64,000 bases of DNA from the NCBI GenBank assembly GCA_043228905.1, contig JBHGNT010000011.1:10230001-10294000 (forward strand), given 5' to 3'. The notes beneath the pieces were generated by a model. The model saw nothing but the letters and a program-made list of their open reading frames with translations. It had not been told where the DNA came from and searched no databases. The DNA is from Azolla caroliniana. Its lineage: Eukaryota; Polypodiophyta. Below, in pieces: positions 45,009-55,302 of this stretch. How positions within the stretch are numbered: position 1 is the stretch's first letter; each line of letters starts with the position of its first letter. Position numbers and translations under genes: made by a program.

Positions 45009-46266
45009 ACGCATGATAGTTTTAGCGGTTTTCTCACTGGATATTTCCTTAGTACATGGCAAGAAATGGGCCATCTTCGTATATCGATCTACTAATTTTA
45101 AGATCGCATCGAATCCCTTAGAGACCGGAAGATCTGTGATGAAATCTAGAGCAATGAATTGCCACGGCTTGCTTGGAATTGGTAATGTTTCTAATAAACC
45201 ATATAGTGCCTTGGCATTTCTGCTTTGCAACATGTATCACAAGTCCGAACAAAATCTTCGGCAAATTGTCGCATATGGGGTCACCAAAATGATCATTGTA
45301 CTAAAGCTAATGTTTAGTACTACCAAAATGCCCAACTGTATATGTGTCATGACAGTTTTGGACTACTCGAAGGCGACAACAACCATTAAGAACATACAAG
45401 AGTTTCTTAAAGAATAGCAATCCATCATGACATTCGAATTGTTGATAGTCCGTACCTAGTTGTTGCAACTATGAACAAGATGCTCGAGAGGGATCAATAT
45501 GTGCTAGAATGGCTTGGGTGAAAGCATCTGTCTTCAAGTCCTCACGTATGGTATCGATAACGTGGGATTACTTGCTTTTGGTTATCGAAAGCAGGCTCAC
45601 CAGGACGCGGTGCTAGATACGAGTCCCGTGATAATGCATTAGCCTTCCCTTGTTGCTTCCCCGGACGATATGTAATTTTGAAGTCGGAACGAGTGAGGAA
45701 TTGGGACCACCGAACTTGACGTCGATTTAACACACGAGCATTCTGAAAGTAGGCAAGATTTTTGTGAGCACTGAATATGGTGACTTGATGAGAAGATCCC
45801 TCTAGAAATTGCCTCCATTGCGTAATAGAGTCCACTATTGCCAATAGCTCCTTATCATGAATTTCATAGTTGATTTCGGCGGCATCAAAATTGCGTGAGT
45901 GGAAAGCCACAGGATGGAGCTTTTCATCATTGCCTTGTTGTGACAAAATGCTACCCAAGGCGAAATCTGATGCATCTGCTTCGATGATGAATGGTTTTTC
46001 CGAATCAACATGAGCCAGAATAGGAGCTGATGTAAATGCCTTCTTAAGACTCTCAAAAGCTATGTCTGCTTCTTCACACCAAACGAATGATTGTCCCTTC
46101 CTAGTAAGCTATGTGAGAGGCAGAACAAGCTTTGAGTAATCCTGTATAAACTTGTGGTAGAAATTGGCAAAACCTAAAAAGCATTGCACATCTCGCAATG
46201 AACGCAGAGTCTACCACTCTACCACCGTTTTGACCTTAGCTGGATCCATCGAGATGCCCTTGGAGT
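45009..46266 (-). pseudogene. Element X RNase H and integrase N-part
   Basis: RNase H frame 45542-46000 (IIEADASDFALGSILSQQ, VAFHSRNFDAAEINYEIHD, YRPGKQQGKANALSRDS). The integrase N-terminal zinc region is decayed at 45240-45480, and the core starts in 45013-45233 (PIPSKPWQFIALDFITDLPV, LVDRYTKMAHFLPCTKEIS). The RT end ([20 protein letters not shown]) is at 46060-46230. Several stops are present. The frame continues beyond Y at 37036 and beyond T at 47941. Confidence 0.85.
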
Positions 46267-46640
46267 GTTAAGCGCTTGGGGCGCACCACAACCGGTAATG
46301 AAGAAGAGCGCATGAACAAGGACGTAGTATGGCTAAAGGACCTACGAAGAGGGAATGGCAAGAGGAAAGAGAGCTAAGAGACATCCAAGTGTGAAAGGTC
46401 CATACCCTAAATGTAAATGTTATATAAACTACATGGCGGTGGCTTTGTAAGGGTTCTTCCATTTGTAAAGATCTCCCTATTGATTAAGGGCTAGAGCTTC
46501 CACTCCTCCTTCTTGTAACCTTTAAGCTTAAGAGAGATTAGTGAAGTGTTTAGTTAGAGAACACTAATCTTTCTTCCTTGTTGGTGCTAGACCTCTAAGC
46601 AAAGAGGGTTAATAAACATATTCATTACTCTTAAAAAAAC
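46267..46640 (+). repeat. Element T 5' LTR (3' end unclear)
   Basis: It matches the first 365 bp of the right LTR with few differences; the match then ends at CATTACT. A/T-rich simple sequence with (AAT)n follows (46635-46680). The last roughly 210 bp of the right LTR are missing or replaced. Confidence 0.7.
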
Positions 46641-46689
46641 AAAAAAAAGAAACAAAAAATCATAATAATAATAATAACAATTCGAGGTA

Positions 46690-47340
46690 GACAAGGGTCA
46701 AGACATTCGAGAATTGGCACACTCCATTTAACTCTACTAACCTTTGTCCTAGCAGGTTATAATCGATCGCGTCCACCCAATTCACCAAGCTCCTCCACGC
46801 GCACTACCCTGACGCCGGTTGTGGCTCCCTGGTAATTCAAGCCGAGTTCAACAACACCCGTTGTACCTACTGAACCACACGTTCTTCCCTGGGATTGGCC
46901 TTTGGGGTGTACTTCCCGAGTTGGTTAGCCGGTTCCTCACACAACCCCAATATCGGCCACATTCGCACGCACACATTCGCGGATGCTACCCCTGTCGAGT
47001 TCCAGATCAATGTCGTCTACGTTTGCACTACGCTACATTTGTCGGCAGATGACATCCCCTAGTGTCGTCTCCAACATCATCCCTGCCGCCTACTTCGAGT
47101 ATGCCGAATGCGAAGGTTGGTGTTTCACCGAAATTCCCCCTCACCTCCACGATTGTTGTAGCGCCATCGCCCAGATCGGTGACATCGACGCTACCGACGC
47201 CATCAACCGTATCACTAGTGAATTCCTCAAGTGGGCACACAATCCTCAACCGGTCCAGTGAGCCCATGAACTCGCCACCGACCAGCCCCCGACGCCCGAA
47301 GCTCCCCTCCCACAGTGCACCCGGGAGTGTGCACTCATTA
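46690..47340 (+). other. GC-rich internal region of T, possible captured coding fragment
   Basis: This segment is clearly more GC-rich than the rest of T and X. Frames include FADATPVEFQINVVYVCTTL (about 46976-47035) and AAYFEYAECEGWCFTEIPPH (about 47089-47148), but none is open throughout and I recognise no gag or pol motif. It could be a transduplicated host fragment or a decayed gag. Confidence 0.4.
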
Positions 47341-47353
47341 GGTTGGGGGGGAT

Positions 47354-47935
47354 GTTAAGCACTTGAAGCGCACCACGACTGGTAATGAAGAAGAGCACAT
47401 CAACAAGGAGGTAGTATGGCTAAAGGACCTATGAAGAGGGAATGGCAATAGGAAAGAAGACTAAGAGACATCCAAGTGTGAAAGGTCCATACCCTAAATG
47501 TAAATGTTATATAAACTACATGGTGGTGGCTTTGTAAGGGTTCTTACATTTGTAAAGATCTCCCTATTGATTAAGAGCTAGAGCTTCCTCTCCTCCTTCT
47601 TGTAACCTTTAAGCTTAAGAGAGATTAGTGAAGTGTTTAGTTAGAGAACACTAATCTCTCTTCCTTGTTGGTGCTAGACATCTTAGCAAAGAGGGTTAAT
47701 AAACATATTCATTACTATTATTTTCTATATTCATTACCCTATTGTCTATGAGAGCGAGCTTGAGAGAGTGAGAGAGATATCATGCTTAATCATTTATTAA
47801 TTGTTAAGTGAGTGTGAGGCTCGGAGGTGTCCGACAACCATCTCCGCCCGATTTGCCATCAAAAGGATATACGCCGGTCCGAACTCCGCAAACGACATCG
47901 AGGAGCTAACTCCATCGGTACATAGATCCTACACA
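47354..47935 (+). repeat. Element T 3' LTR
   Basis: A 582-bp LTR from TGTTAAGC to CTACACA. It includes CATTACCCTATTGTCTATG and a GA-rich stretch absent from the left copy. Confidence 0.75.
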
Positions 47936-49221
47936 CCGAGGAAATGACATAGCCCAGAAATTCTACCTTGTTGCACTCGAAACTACATTTTTCCAACTTT
48001 GCATAAAGACTATGTTCTCGAAGTCGTTTTAGTACTAACAACACATGAGAATCATGCTCTTCTTGGGTCTTCGAATAAACCAGTAGATCATCCAAATAGA
48101 TGATCAAACAAACATCCAAGAGATCTTGGAATATATCATTTGCCATGTGCTGGAAGACTATTGGCGCATTAGTGAGGCCGAATGGCATGACCATATACTC
48201 AAAGTGCCCATATCTGGTGCGAAACACGGTCTTTCATTCATCTCCTAGTCAGATCCGTACGAGGTTATATGCTCCTCGTAAGTTGATCTTTGTGAAGAAC
48301 CTTGCACCATTGATCCGTTCTAAAAGACATGAGAAAAGGGAAGTGCATACCTATTCCTGATGGTGACTTTATTCAAGTCACGATAATCTACGATGAGACG
48401 AAGTGATCCATCCTTTTTCTTGATGAAGAAAATGGGTGGACCGGCTGAAGATTTCGAATGTTGAATGAAACCATTTACCAAATTCTCCTCTATATAGGCT
48501 CGAAGGACTTCTAGCTTGATTGGTGACAAATTGTAGATCGGTTCCCACGGTGGCTCTTTTCTCGGTTGTAAATCGATGGGGCAATCATACGATTGATGGT
48601 GAGGAAGCGTATTGGCTTGTACTTTATCAAACTCATCGGCATAATGACGATACTTTTCTGGAAGGTGAACAGTGGACTCCTCTTTAGTAGTGTTGGAGGG
48701 TTTTACTGATACTTCGAAGAGAAACATTTCTTCCTTGCATCCTTCCTCACGCAACTGATGTAGCGAAATGATTGCAATCTTATGAGTAGATCCTCGGGTT
48801 TGTTGATACCAGATTTCTCTTGTTCTCTAATCTATGTCTGGGTTATGTAATTCGAACCATGGTAATTCCAAAACAATGGGATGTTTTGGGATTCCAATTA
48901 TATTAAAGGATACTACACGCGCTAAATTATCTAGGACAATATTAACGGGCTTTGTCTCTTCTATGATATTTCTAGATGCAATGGGCCAACCATCAATGAG
49001 TACTACAGAGGCTGGACACAGGATTTTTCTTAGGGATATTTGATGAGCTTGGGCAAAATTCCTTCCATGAAGCAAGAATTAGCTCTGGAATCTAGGAGTG
49101 CTGAGACATGTACTAGAGAGGTACTTTTAGTACTAACTGTTACTTGGGCTAAGAACACATTGCTAGCTTGCTTACATGGAATGGAACCACTAATGGGCTG
49201 CACAGATCTAGGGCTATCCAA
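47936..49221 (-). pseudogene. Element X protease and reverse transcriptase
   Basis: Protease region 48827-49221: HVSALLDSRANSCFMEGI (the usual DSGA is DSRA) and HPIVLELPWFELHNP. RT 48320-48754: [47 protein letters not shown], and 47941-48227: [20 protein letters not shown], catalytic [10 protein letters not shown] and VEFLGYVIS, where T interrupts. Frame breaks near 48810 and 48300. Confidence 0.87.
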
Positions 49222-49359
49222 CCAAACGGCTCCTATTTTGGCTGGACTTAGTCGTTTAACTCTTCTTCTAACTGACTAAGGACATCAAATTTGTTCGATG
49301 GATTTGGGCTATTAGTACTATTAGGACTATTGGATATTCCTATTGAAATAGACTTGGGT

Positions 49360-50400
49360 TTAATACAATTAGAATTAGCAATTATTTGGTTTACCTGTCT
49401 TCTTGGCCTATGGGGACAGTTCACTGCAATATGCCCTGGTCCACCGCAATAAAGACATAGTCAATTTACCTGGTATCGCTGCTTTTCTTCTTCCGATAAT
49501 GGTCTACGACGACATGTAGTGTCAATTTCCATCAGAGTTGGAGTATTCACTTTAGACACATTATATGACTGCCTTGGAAAAGGTTTTGCTACCAGTGAGG
49601 TGTAGGTGGGCTCTAATCTTGCCCTTGGCATCTCGAACTGACGTTCCAAACGTCGTTCGAAAAGACGGTTGTCACATCTCACCGCGCGACTGATTGCTTC
49701 TGTCAATGACTTTGGTTCTTCGGGGAAGGTCAAGAGTAAATCCTTGACATCGTTATGTAGACCATAATGAAATTGTTCCATTAGTGTTGGGTCATCCCAG
49801 GGGATATCAGAGGCGAGTAGGCGGAAATCTGCAGCGTATGCGGAGGCTGGACGATCACCTCGACGTAATCACTAGATTTTGTTGATTGTTCTCCTTATGT
49901 TGTTAGTATCTCCAAAACAGGCTTTAAACTCACTTAAAAACTCTTCAAATTTGTTTAGTAAAGGAGATTCCTTTTCTAACAATGGAGCGAACCATGCCAA
50001 AGTTGAGCCACTTAACAACATGCCTACTAAACCCACTCGTGATGCATCGGTGGGATATCGGGAAGGATGCATTTGAATGACTAATCGTACCTAATTAAGG
50101 AATCCTCTAAACTGCGATTGCATTGCATCAAATATCATGGGAAGGCCGATCTTGGGTTCTTTATGAACCCCTTGCGTATTGGGTCCTTGTTGTTGCATCA
50201 CTACTATGGTTGTTTCGAGCTATTGCACGCATAACGCTAGTTCCCCATGTTGTTGTTGCGTCTGCTGCTTCTCTAAGGAGATTTGTTGAAGCTCCCCCAA
50301 GAGTCGTTGATTTTCTTGTTCCAATGTGAGAAACTTCTCTTTCAAGCATTTCAACTCCGAAAAAAAGGATTGATTTTCTTGATCGCTGGCAGTGGCCATA
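49360..50400 (-). pseudogene. Element X gag
   Basis: It begins at the ATG near 50400 (MATASDQENQSFFSELKCLK), a coiled-coil N-terminus. The capsid-like domain is in 49872-50150 (MHPSRYPTDASRVGLVGMLL, FEEFLSEFKACFGDTNNI) and 49461-49860 (MEQFHYGLHNDVKDLLLTFP). The knuckle LCLYCGGPGHIAVNCPHR, interrupted by one stop, lies near 49410-49470. The layout is the same as Q and P gag. Several stops. Confidence 0.82.
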
Positions 50401-50484
50401 GTATTAGAGAAAAGAGCAATAAGATACTAGTATGAAGGGAGGGAGAAGGAAGAGAAGGAAGGAAACCCCAAAATCAATTCAAAC

Positions 50485-50575
50485 TGTCAAGAACAGTACT
50501 AAGACAGAGAAGAATTTAGTACTAAAAGATGAGGAGTAGTACTAAGGGAGGTGTAGAACTCTCGAGAGGAGAGAG
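50485..50575 (-). repeat. Element X 5' LTR, distal piece
   Basis: TGTCAAGAACAGTACTAAG at its left end matches the 3' LTR; it ends in the CTCGAGAGGAGAGAGTGAG tract where LINE C inserted. The base string just outside (minus strand GTTTGAATTGATTTTGG) is not a standard tRNA primer site. Confidence 0.88.
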
Positions 50576-53434
50576 TGAGAGAGAGAGAAAGAAAGAAAGA
50601 TATATTAACGTCTTCTAATGCCAAATTTGGCCCATGAGACAATTGGGTTACAACAAAAATGAGTGTTTATCCAATCATCAAAACTAAAATAAAAGAAAAT
50701 AGCTTAAGCTAAGAAAGTTCTAGTAGTGTACAAAACTTTGCACTAAGCCTAATCTCATTTCCACCCAAGTCTCTCAAAAAGAAGTGGGAGGTTAAAAGTT
50801 TTTAGTGTGGGTGTGACCCATGGTCCCGATGCATAGAGTGCCCTAGCCATGGCTTCTAGGCGGTGTAGTTCATGTTCCCTTATTTTCTTTATTGCTTCTA
50901 CATCTCGTCGAGTTGCTTTGAAACCCGGCATCCGAGGGCGTTTGGTTCTTCTTTGATTTTCTGCTTCATCAAGGAAAAGTCCGAGTGGTGCAGGTGTGTC
51001 GACATTCATTGTCTCCCCCTGTTCTTGAAAAACTTCATTTGTTATATGTTGGTAAACAATAGCAACATTATTATCAACGTTTTGTAATTTATTCTCTCTG
51101 TGTTGTTTCAATTCTAAGATGTATCTACCTAATTTCTTTATATCTAGTGTATCTAATAGTTTAGGGGGGGTGGGAGAGGAACCAAGTATGTCTTGGTATT
51201 TTTCCCTTATCTCGGCATAGGTGGGGCATTTGCATGTAAAATGGTACTCATCCTCTATCTCTATGTGGCATAACCTACATATCCTTTCCTCCCTAGGGAA
51301 TCCATTAGTACGTCCATTCTCAATCTCAAGTTGGTGAGATGATATTCTAAGTTGACCAATGGCAACCCTTAGTGCATGTGGTAAGAATACATCTAGATAT
51401 TTTGGGCGCGTGATAAAACCTAACTCAGAGAAGTGCATAAAGTGTTCCTTATAGTACGAAATTTTAGATGGGAGTGGCTCTAGTGGGGTGATCCATTTAT
51501 ACCGAGTATAAATTTGCCATATTTCTTGGCGTATTACTTTATTACGGTCCTCATGAGAGATTAAAGTGTTATCAGTCGTGTGGTCGTGCTTAAGAGGGGG
51601 GAGGTTATTAATGTCTAGACCGTTGGCAAGAAGCCAACTCACCATCATGCCATACCATGAGCTAGTATAGCAGGACTCATACAGTGCTCGAGAAGCCTTA
51701 AAGGCTTGGTGGGATATTCTATCAAGTGGTTGGTTATGTATCCTGTGTATAAAGACTACAAGTTGAAAAAGTGCTTCTACTAACATAGGGGGTAGAGTGA
51801 ACTCAGCCCTAATAATGTCATGTGGGACCGACGATTTGCTTCGGAGTTGGTGTGATAACATCATCACCAATGGTCTCTCTAATTGCGTCCACATGAAAGA
51901 TGGTAGTCCTGGAGCCCAAACCGTTGATGCATACATGAGAGAGGGAGTCACTAATGAGTCAAAGAGCCACCCTTTAGTTCGTGGCTCTTGGAAGTGTGCT
52001 TGGTGGCATTGTCTCTCGAGGAGTGAGAGGGATGCATGTCCTCTTGTAAGTCTATCCTTCGCTACTTGTGTCATTGAAAATTTACCTGAGCGGGCATTGA
52101 AAGTGACTCCGAGATAGACATATGATCCAACCACCTCAACTGGGCTATGGGAGATAGTTAGGTGACACTTAGCTCTAACTTGGGACGACGTGTGGAAGAT
52201 AAGGACTTTAGTTTTCCCTAGATTCACTACCAATCCTCGTTGTGTGCAAAAGTCATCTAAGGCATTAAGGTGCCTTTGTAGGTCGTGTTCGGATTCAGAG
52301 AGCAAAACTATGTTGTTTGCATAGAGTAAGATACGCACCTGCGTATCCCCAAGGACTACTCCATTGCCTCCCTTACGAGCAATAAAATCTGTGATCTCAT
52401 CAATGTAGATCCCAAAAAGAGTCGGAGATAAGGGGCAACCTTGTTTTACACCAATAGTGCTAGTGAAACTATCGGATATGCCGCCTGGGCATCGAACACA
52501 CCCGGACACTTGTTCATATAGTGTGTAGATGGCCCAAACCATGTCATCTGGTATCCTCAAGCTCTTAAGCCTATCAAACAACCGCTCTCTAGGAACCGTG
52601 TCAAAGGCTTTGCGGAAGTCCACAAAACAACAATATAGTTTCTTCTTGCGAGCCTTAGACTGGTCAATTAAGCATCTAAGTGTGAAGATATGATCAATAG
52701 TGGAGAAGGCTCTTCTAAAGCCAGCCTGTTCAGGTGCACGAAGATTTAAGGTCTCCATATACTCGCTAATCTCTGCCCCCATTATTGCACAATATAATTT
52801 AGCAAGGGTATGACCTATCATAATGTTCCTATAAGTATTTGGGTTCATGGGGTCCCCCCCTTTATGTATGGGGGCCATTGTGTTCATGGTCCATTGTGGT
52901 GGAAAACCCTCTGCGAGGGCACGATTGAAGATTAGAGTTAGCAAGGGAGCTAGGCACTCTCTCGCATATATGATGTGTTCTGATCGCAATCCTGTGTGGT
53001 CCATGGACTTCCTATGTTGTAATTTCTTTATGACCTTCGTGACCCTAGAGGTCGTGAAGAGTGTCCCCATAGTAGGTTGGGGTGTAGAAGGCATTGGAAT
53101 GGGTGGTTGGTTTGGGATTTGGTAAAGTCTCTTTGTATAAGTGTGCCAAGTTTCGGGATCTTCGATGGGTGTTTGTGGTCTTGGTTCCCGTAATCTCTTC
53201 CATGCAGTGGCACAATCGCTACTCATGAGCATATGGTAGAGTTCCCAATATTGGGATGCCTCCCATGCTCGTCTCTTACGACGTGTCATCTTGCGCATTT
53301 CTTTACGAGCTTGTACTGAGGTAATACTACCACTGAGTTGCGATATTGTAAGTTGTCGATGTAAGCGCCTACAATCCTCATCATACCATCTATTTTGTGG
53401 CATAGATCCTACTTTACCTTGATTGGAGTGTTTC

Positions 53435-53437
<3 letters not shown>
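50576..53437 (-). mobile_element. LINE copy C, 5'-truncated
   Basis: Same family as B and nearly identical to it. It starts within ORF2 (after the endonuclease) at the (GT)n/(GA)n border near 53437 and ends in the (TTTC)n tail. It is inserted in the GA tract of the X 5' LTR; the empty site is preserved in the X 3' LTR at about 23174-23190. 5' truncation is typical of target-primed reverse transcription. Confidence 0.92.
50755..53437 (-). pseudogene. LINE C ORF2 (long open frame, RT and zinc finger)
   Basis: About 890 codons of the LINE ORF2 are open without interruption from the 5' truncation to the stop near 50755. RT motifs: VDFRKAFDTVPRERLF, GVKQGCPLSPTLFGIYIDE and the catalytic box YANNIVLLSE (about 52300-52330) in place of YADD, so both metal-binding Asp residues are Asn. 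The C-terminal finger ICRLCHIEIEDEYHFTCKC lies near 51240-51300. No endonuclease and no ORF1. The open frame despite a dead active site and loss of the 5' half indicates a recent insertion rather than selection. Confidence 0.87.

Positions 53438-53478
<41 letters not shown>
53438..53478. repeat. (GT)n(GA)n microsatellite at the LINE C / X LTR junction
   Basis: GTGTGT then GAGAGA tracts join LINE C to the X LTR. Confidence 0.93.
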
Positions 53479-53778
53479 ATGATGATAACAAAAGATATAT
53501 ATTATGTTAAGAGAATATATAATAGTAGCTAGGAGTCTTAAGACTGGCATTGAATTGATTTGGTTCGAAATAATGCCTTGTGCCTCTGTTTATGGTGTTC
53601 TCAGGAGTACTCCTGAAGTGTCTAGAATGTTCCAGAGAAATCTGGAATATACATCAATTTTCTGTAATAAGACTTAAATTAAAATAATATCTTTCGTATT
53701 ACAACATATAGTCTAATGGTCAAGAGCTCCACCAATGTAACATAAGGTCATGGGTTTGAGTCTTGCCATATCATGACA
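53479..53778 (-). repeat. Element X 5' LTR, proximal piece
   Basis: Reads AATGATGATAACAAAAG at the left and ATATCATGACA at the right end (53778), then the CCTTC duplication. It contains, uninterrupted, the site where Z entered the other LTR (GAATATATAATAGTAGC near 53510-53530). Confidence 0.9.
53709..53763 (+). other. tRNA-like A/B-box module in X 5' LTR
   Basis: TAGTCTAATGG and GGTTTGAGTCT at tRNA-like spacing; the second copy of the module at 36013-36067. Confidence 0.55.
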
Positions 53779-53783
53779 CCTTC

Positions 53784-54409
53784 AATGCTCGCTTAGCTAA
53801 CAACAAGATGATTGAGTTGACCTCTTACCCTTGGCAAAGTTCACATATAATAATATGCTACATGGTTCAACTAGGGTTACCCCATTTTTCGCCAACTATG
53901 GTTTCCATCTTTGCTTTAGTATTTCCATCCCTGGCAACTCTGTGAACCCGTTAGTGGAAGGCCGCGCTCGTATTCTAGCCAACATTTATCAAGACATCTC
54001 CCTCGAACTCATCCTTGCAAGGGACCAGTATAAAGCGCAAGTTGATCCACATCGTTCCGCTACACCCGCCTTCGCGGTTGGTGATCAAGTTTGGCTTACG
54101 TCGCCATGTCAATACTATTCGACCTTGCGGAAAGTTGGATTACAAGAAGTTGGGGCCTTTCCACATCATTGACTGTGCCAATCCCGTCACTTTCCGGCTA
54201 GAACTTCCTCCAAATTTCCGGATTCATAATGTCTTCCATGCCTCTCTTCTTGAACCTTATCATCCATCCACTATTCCTGGAAGACACTCTCCACCTCCAC
54301 CTCCAATTGAGCACTTGGAGAATGCACCAAATGTTGTTCATGCATTCGATCACCAATATCCACAAAAAACGGGGAGACATCTTCGGAGGCGGCCTTGGCA
54401 GGGGGATAC
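53784..54409 (+). pseudogene. Element P integrase C-terminal part
   Basis: It resumes the P integrase after X: LLPLAKFTYNNMLHGSTRVT (53818-53880), FANYGFHLCFSISIPGN, FAVGDQVWLTSP, then after a frame change KKLGPFHIIDCANPVTFRLE and HNVFHASLLEPYHPSTIPG. It then passes directly from PPPPIE to HLENAPNVVHAFDHQYP, so the chromodomain core expected between these is missing. Two stops lie near 53798-53812. A polypurine tract GGCAGGGGGATAC ends it. Confidence 0.85.
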
Positions 54410-54465
54410 TGTCATGGACATGACAACAGTCATGTCATGATTCGAACTCTTGACCTACTGTATTT
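54410..54465 (+). repeat. Element P 3' LTR, left piece
   Basis: TGTCATGGACATGACAACAG, matching the 5' LTR start, up to the TATTT duplication (54461-54465) of the copia insertion. Confidence 0.9.
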
Positions 54466-55176
54466 TGACAGGAATACACGCTCCCGTTGAACAACACTCG
54501 GCCACAACCGAGTCTAGGATCAAACATAGAAAACGGGTAATGCACCCACGACACAATGAAGAGAAGAGTACACAGGATGTTTATGTGGAAAAACCCAAAC
54601 TAGGGAAAAAACCACAACAGCCCACAGACTGCAAACTATCACTATATCACAATGTACAATAGTAGAAGCACCGAGGCAACAACCTCGAGCTTGCTATCTT
54701 CGCCACAGGCGGCGGTTACAATAGAGGCAACGACCTCTTCCTCTCTCTCTCTCTCTTTGTACACAGTTACGCACTCTGATCTTGGACTAACAAGAATGAC
54801 AACAACACTTACGCTAAGTTTGCCCTAAGTCATATTTATACTAAAATGACTTTTCAGCTATTTACAAATATATCCCCGATGGACTCTCAGAAACATATTT
54901 ACGAATATGTCCCTTCATCCGGTGAGCACTCCTCACCGGGGCTGCATCATCCGGCACTCGTCATCCGGTTCTCACCGGGTCTTCCGTTTCTGGGTACTCC
55001 TCATCCGGTTCTCACCAGGTCTTCCGTTGCCGGGTACTCGTCATCCGGTTCTCACTGAGTCTTCCGTTGCCGGGTACTCCACATCCAGTTACGGCCTTGA
55101 CCTATCGGCCTCGACTGAGTTTGCTCATCCGTATTGTTCTTCTCACTTCCCATCCGGAGGGACCTGTTTCCTAACA
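54466..55176 (-). repeat. Copia 3' LTR
   Basis: 711 bp, TGACAGGAATACACG ... GTTTCCTAACA. It contains three to four copies of a roughly 40-bp TCATCCGGTTCTCACCGGG repeat (54980-55090). A purine tract (minus strand AAGGGGGAGTT) is directly outside at 55177-55187. A related LTR is solo in S1 and S2. Confidence 0.93.
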
Positions 55177-55302
55177 AACTCCCCCTTCACTCCGGCATGG
55201 GATGTCTTACTAGTCCGATCCACTTCTGACATGCATCCAGCTTGTCGGGTATCAGTACTTTGGTCAGCATATCTGACCCGTTCTCGGCCGTGTGGATCTT
55301 TG

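Larger units (their letters stand above)
46267..47935 (+). mobile_element. Small non-autonomous LTR element T
   Basis: Direct repeats starting TGTTAAGCGCTTGG (46267) and TGTTAAGCACTTGAAG (47354) share about 365 bp. The polypurine tract GGTTGGGGGGGA lies before the right copy. The right LTR ends TCCTACACA at 47935. Flanks are TGGAG (46262-46266) and CCGAG (47936-47940), a degenerate 5-bp duplication. It interrupts X RT between VEFLGYVIS and KGISMDP. The internal region is only about 0.7 kb with no RT, protease or integrase. Confidence 0.75.
23063..53778 (-). mobile_element. Ty3/gypsy chromovirus X, split by four younger insertions
   Basis: Minus-strand element. The 5' LTR (50485-53778) is interrupted by LINE C, followed by gag, protease, RT, [T], RNase H, integrase, [Y], integrase C-terminus and chromodomain, and the 3' LTR (23063-36082) interrupted by Z. 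Target duplication CCTTC lies at 53779-53783; the left copy at 23058-23062 reads CTTTC, a single change. The P integrase codons join in frame across X once it is removed. Confidence 0.9.

Noticed and set aside
50755-53550. Functional host gene of 931 codons
   Set aside because: The frame is the 5'-truncated ORF2 of a LINE with a dead RT box; its first codons are translated microsatellite.
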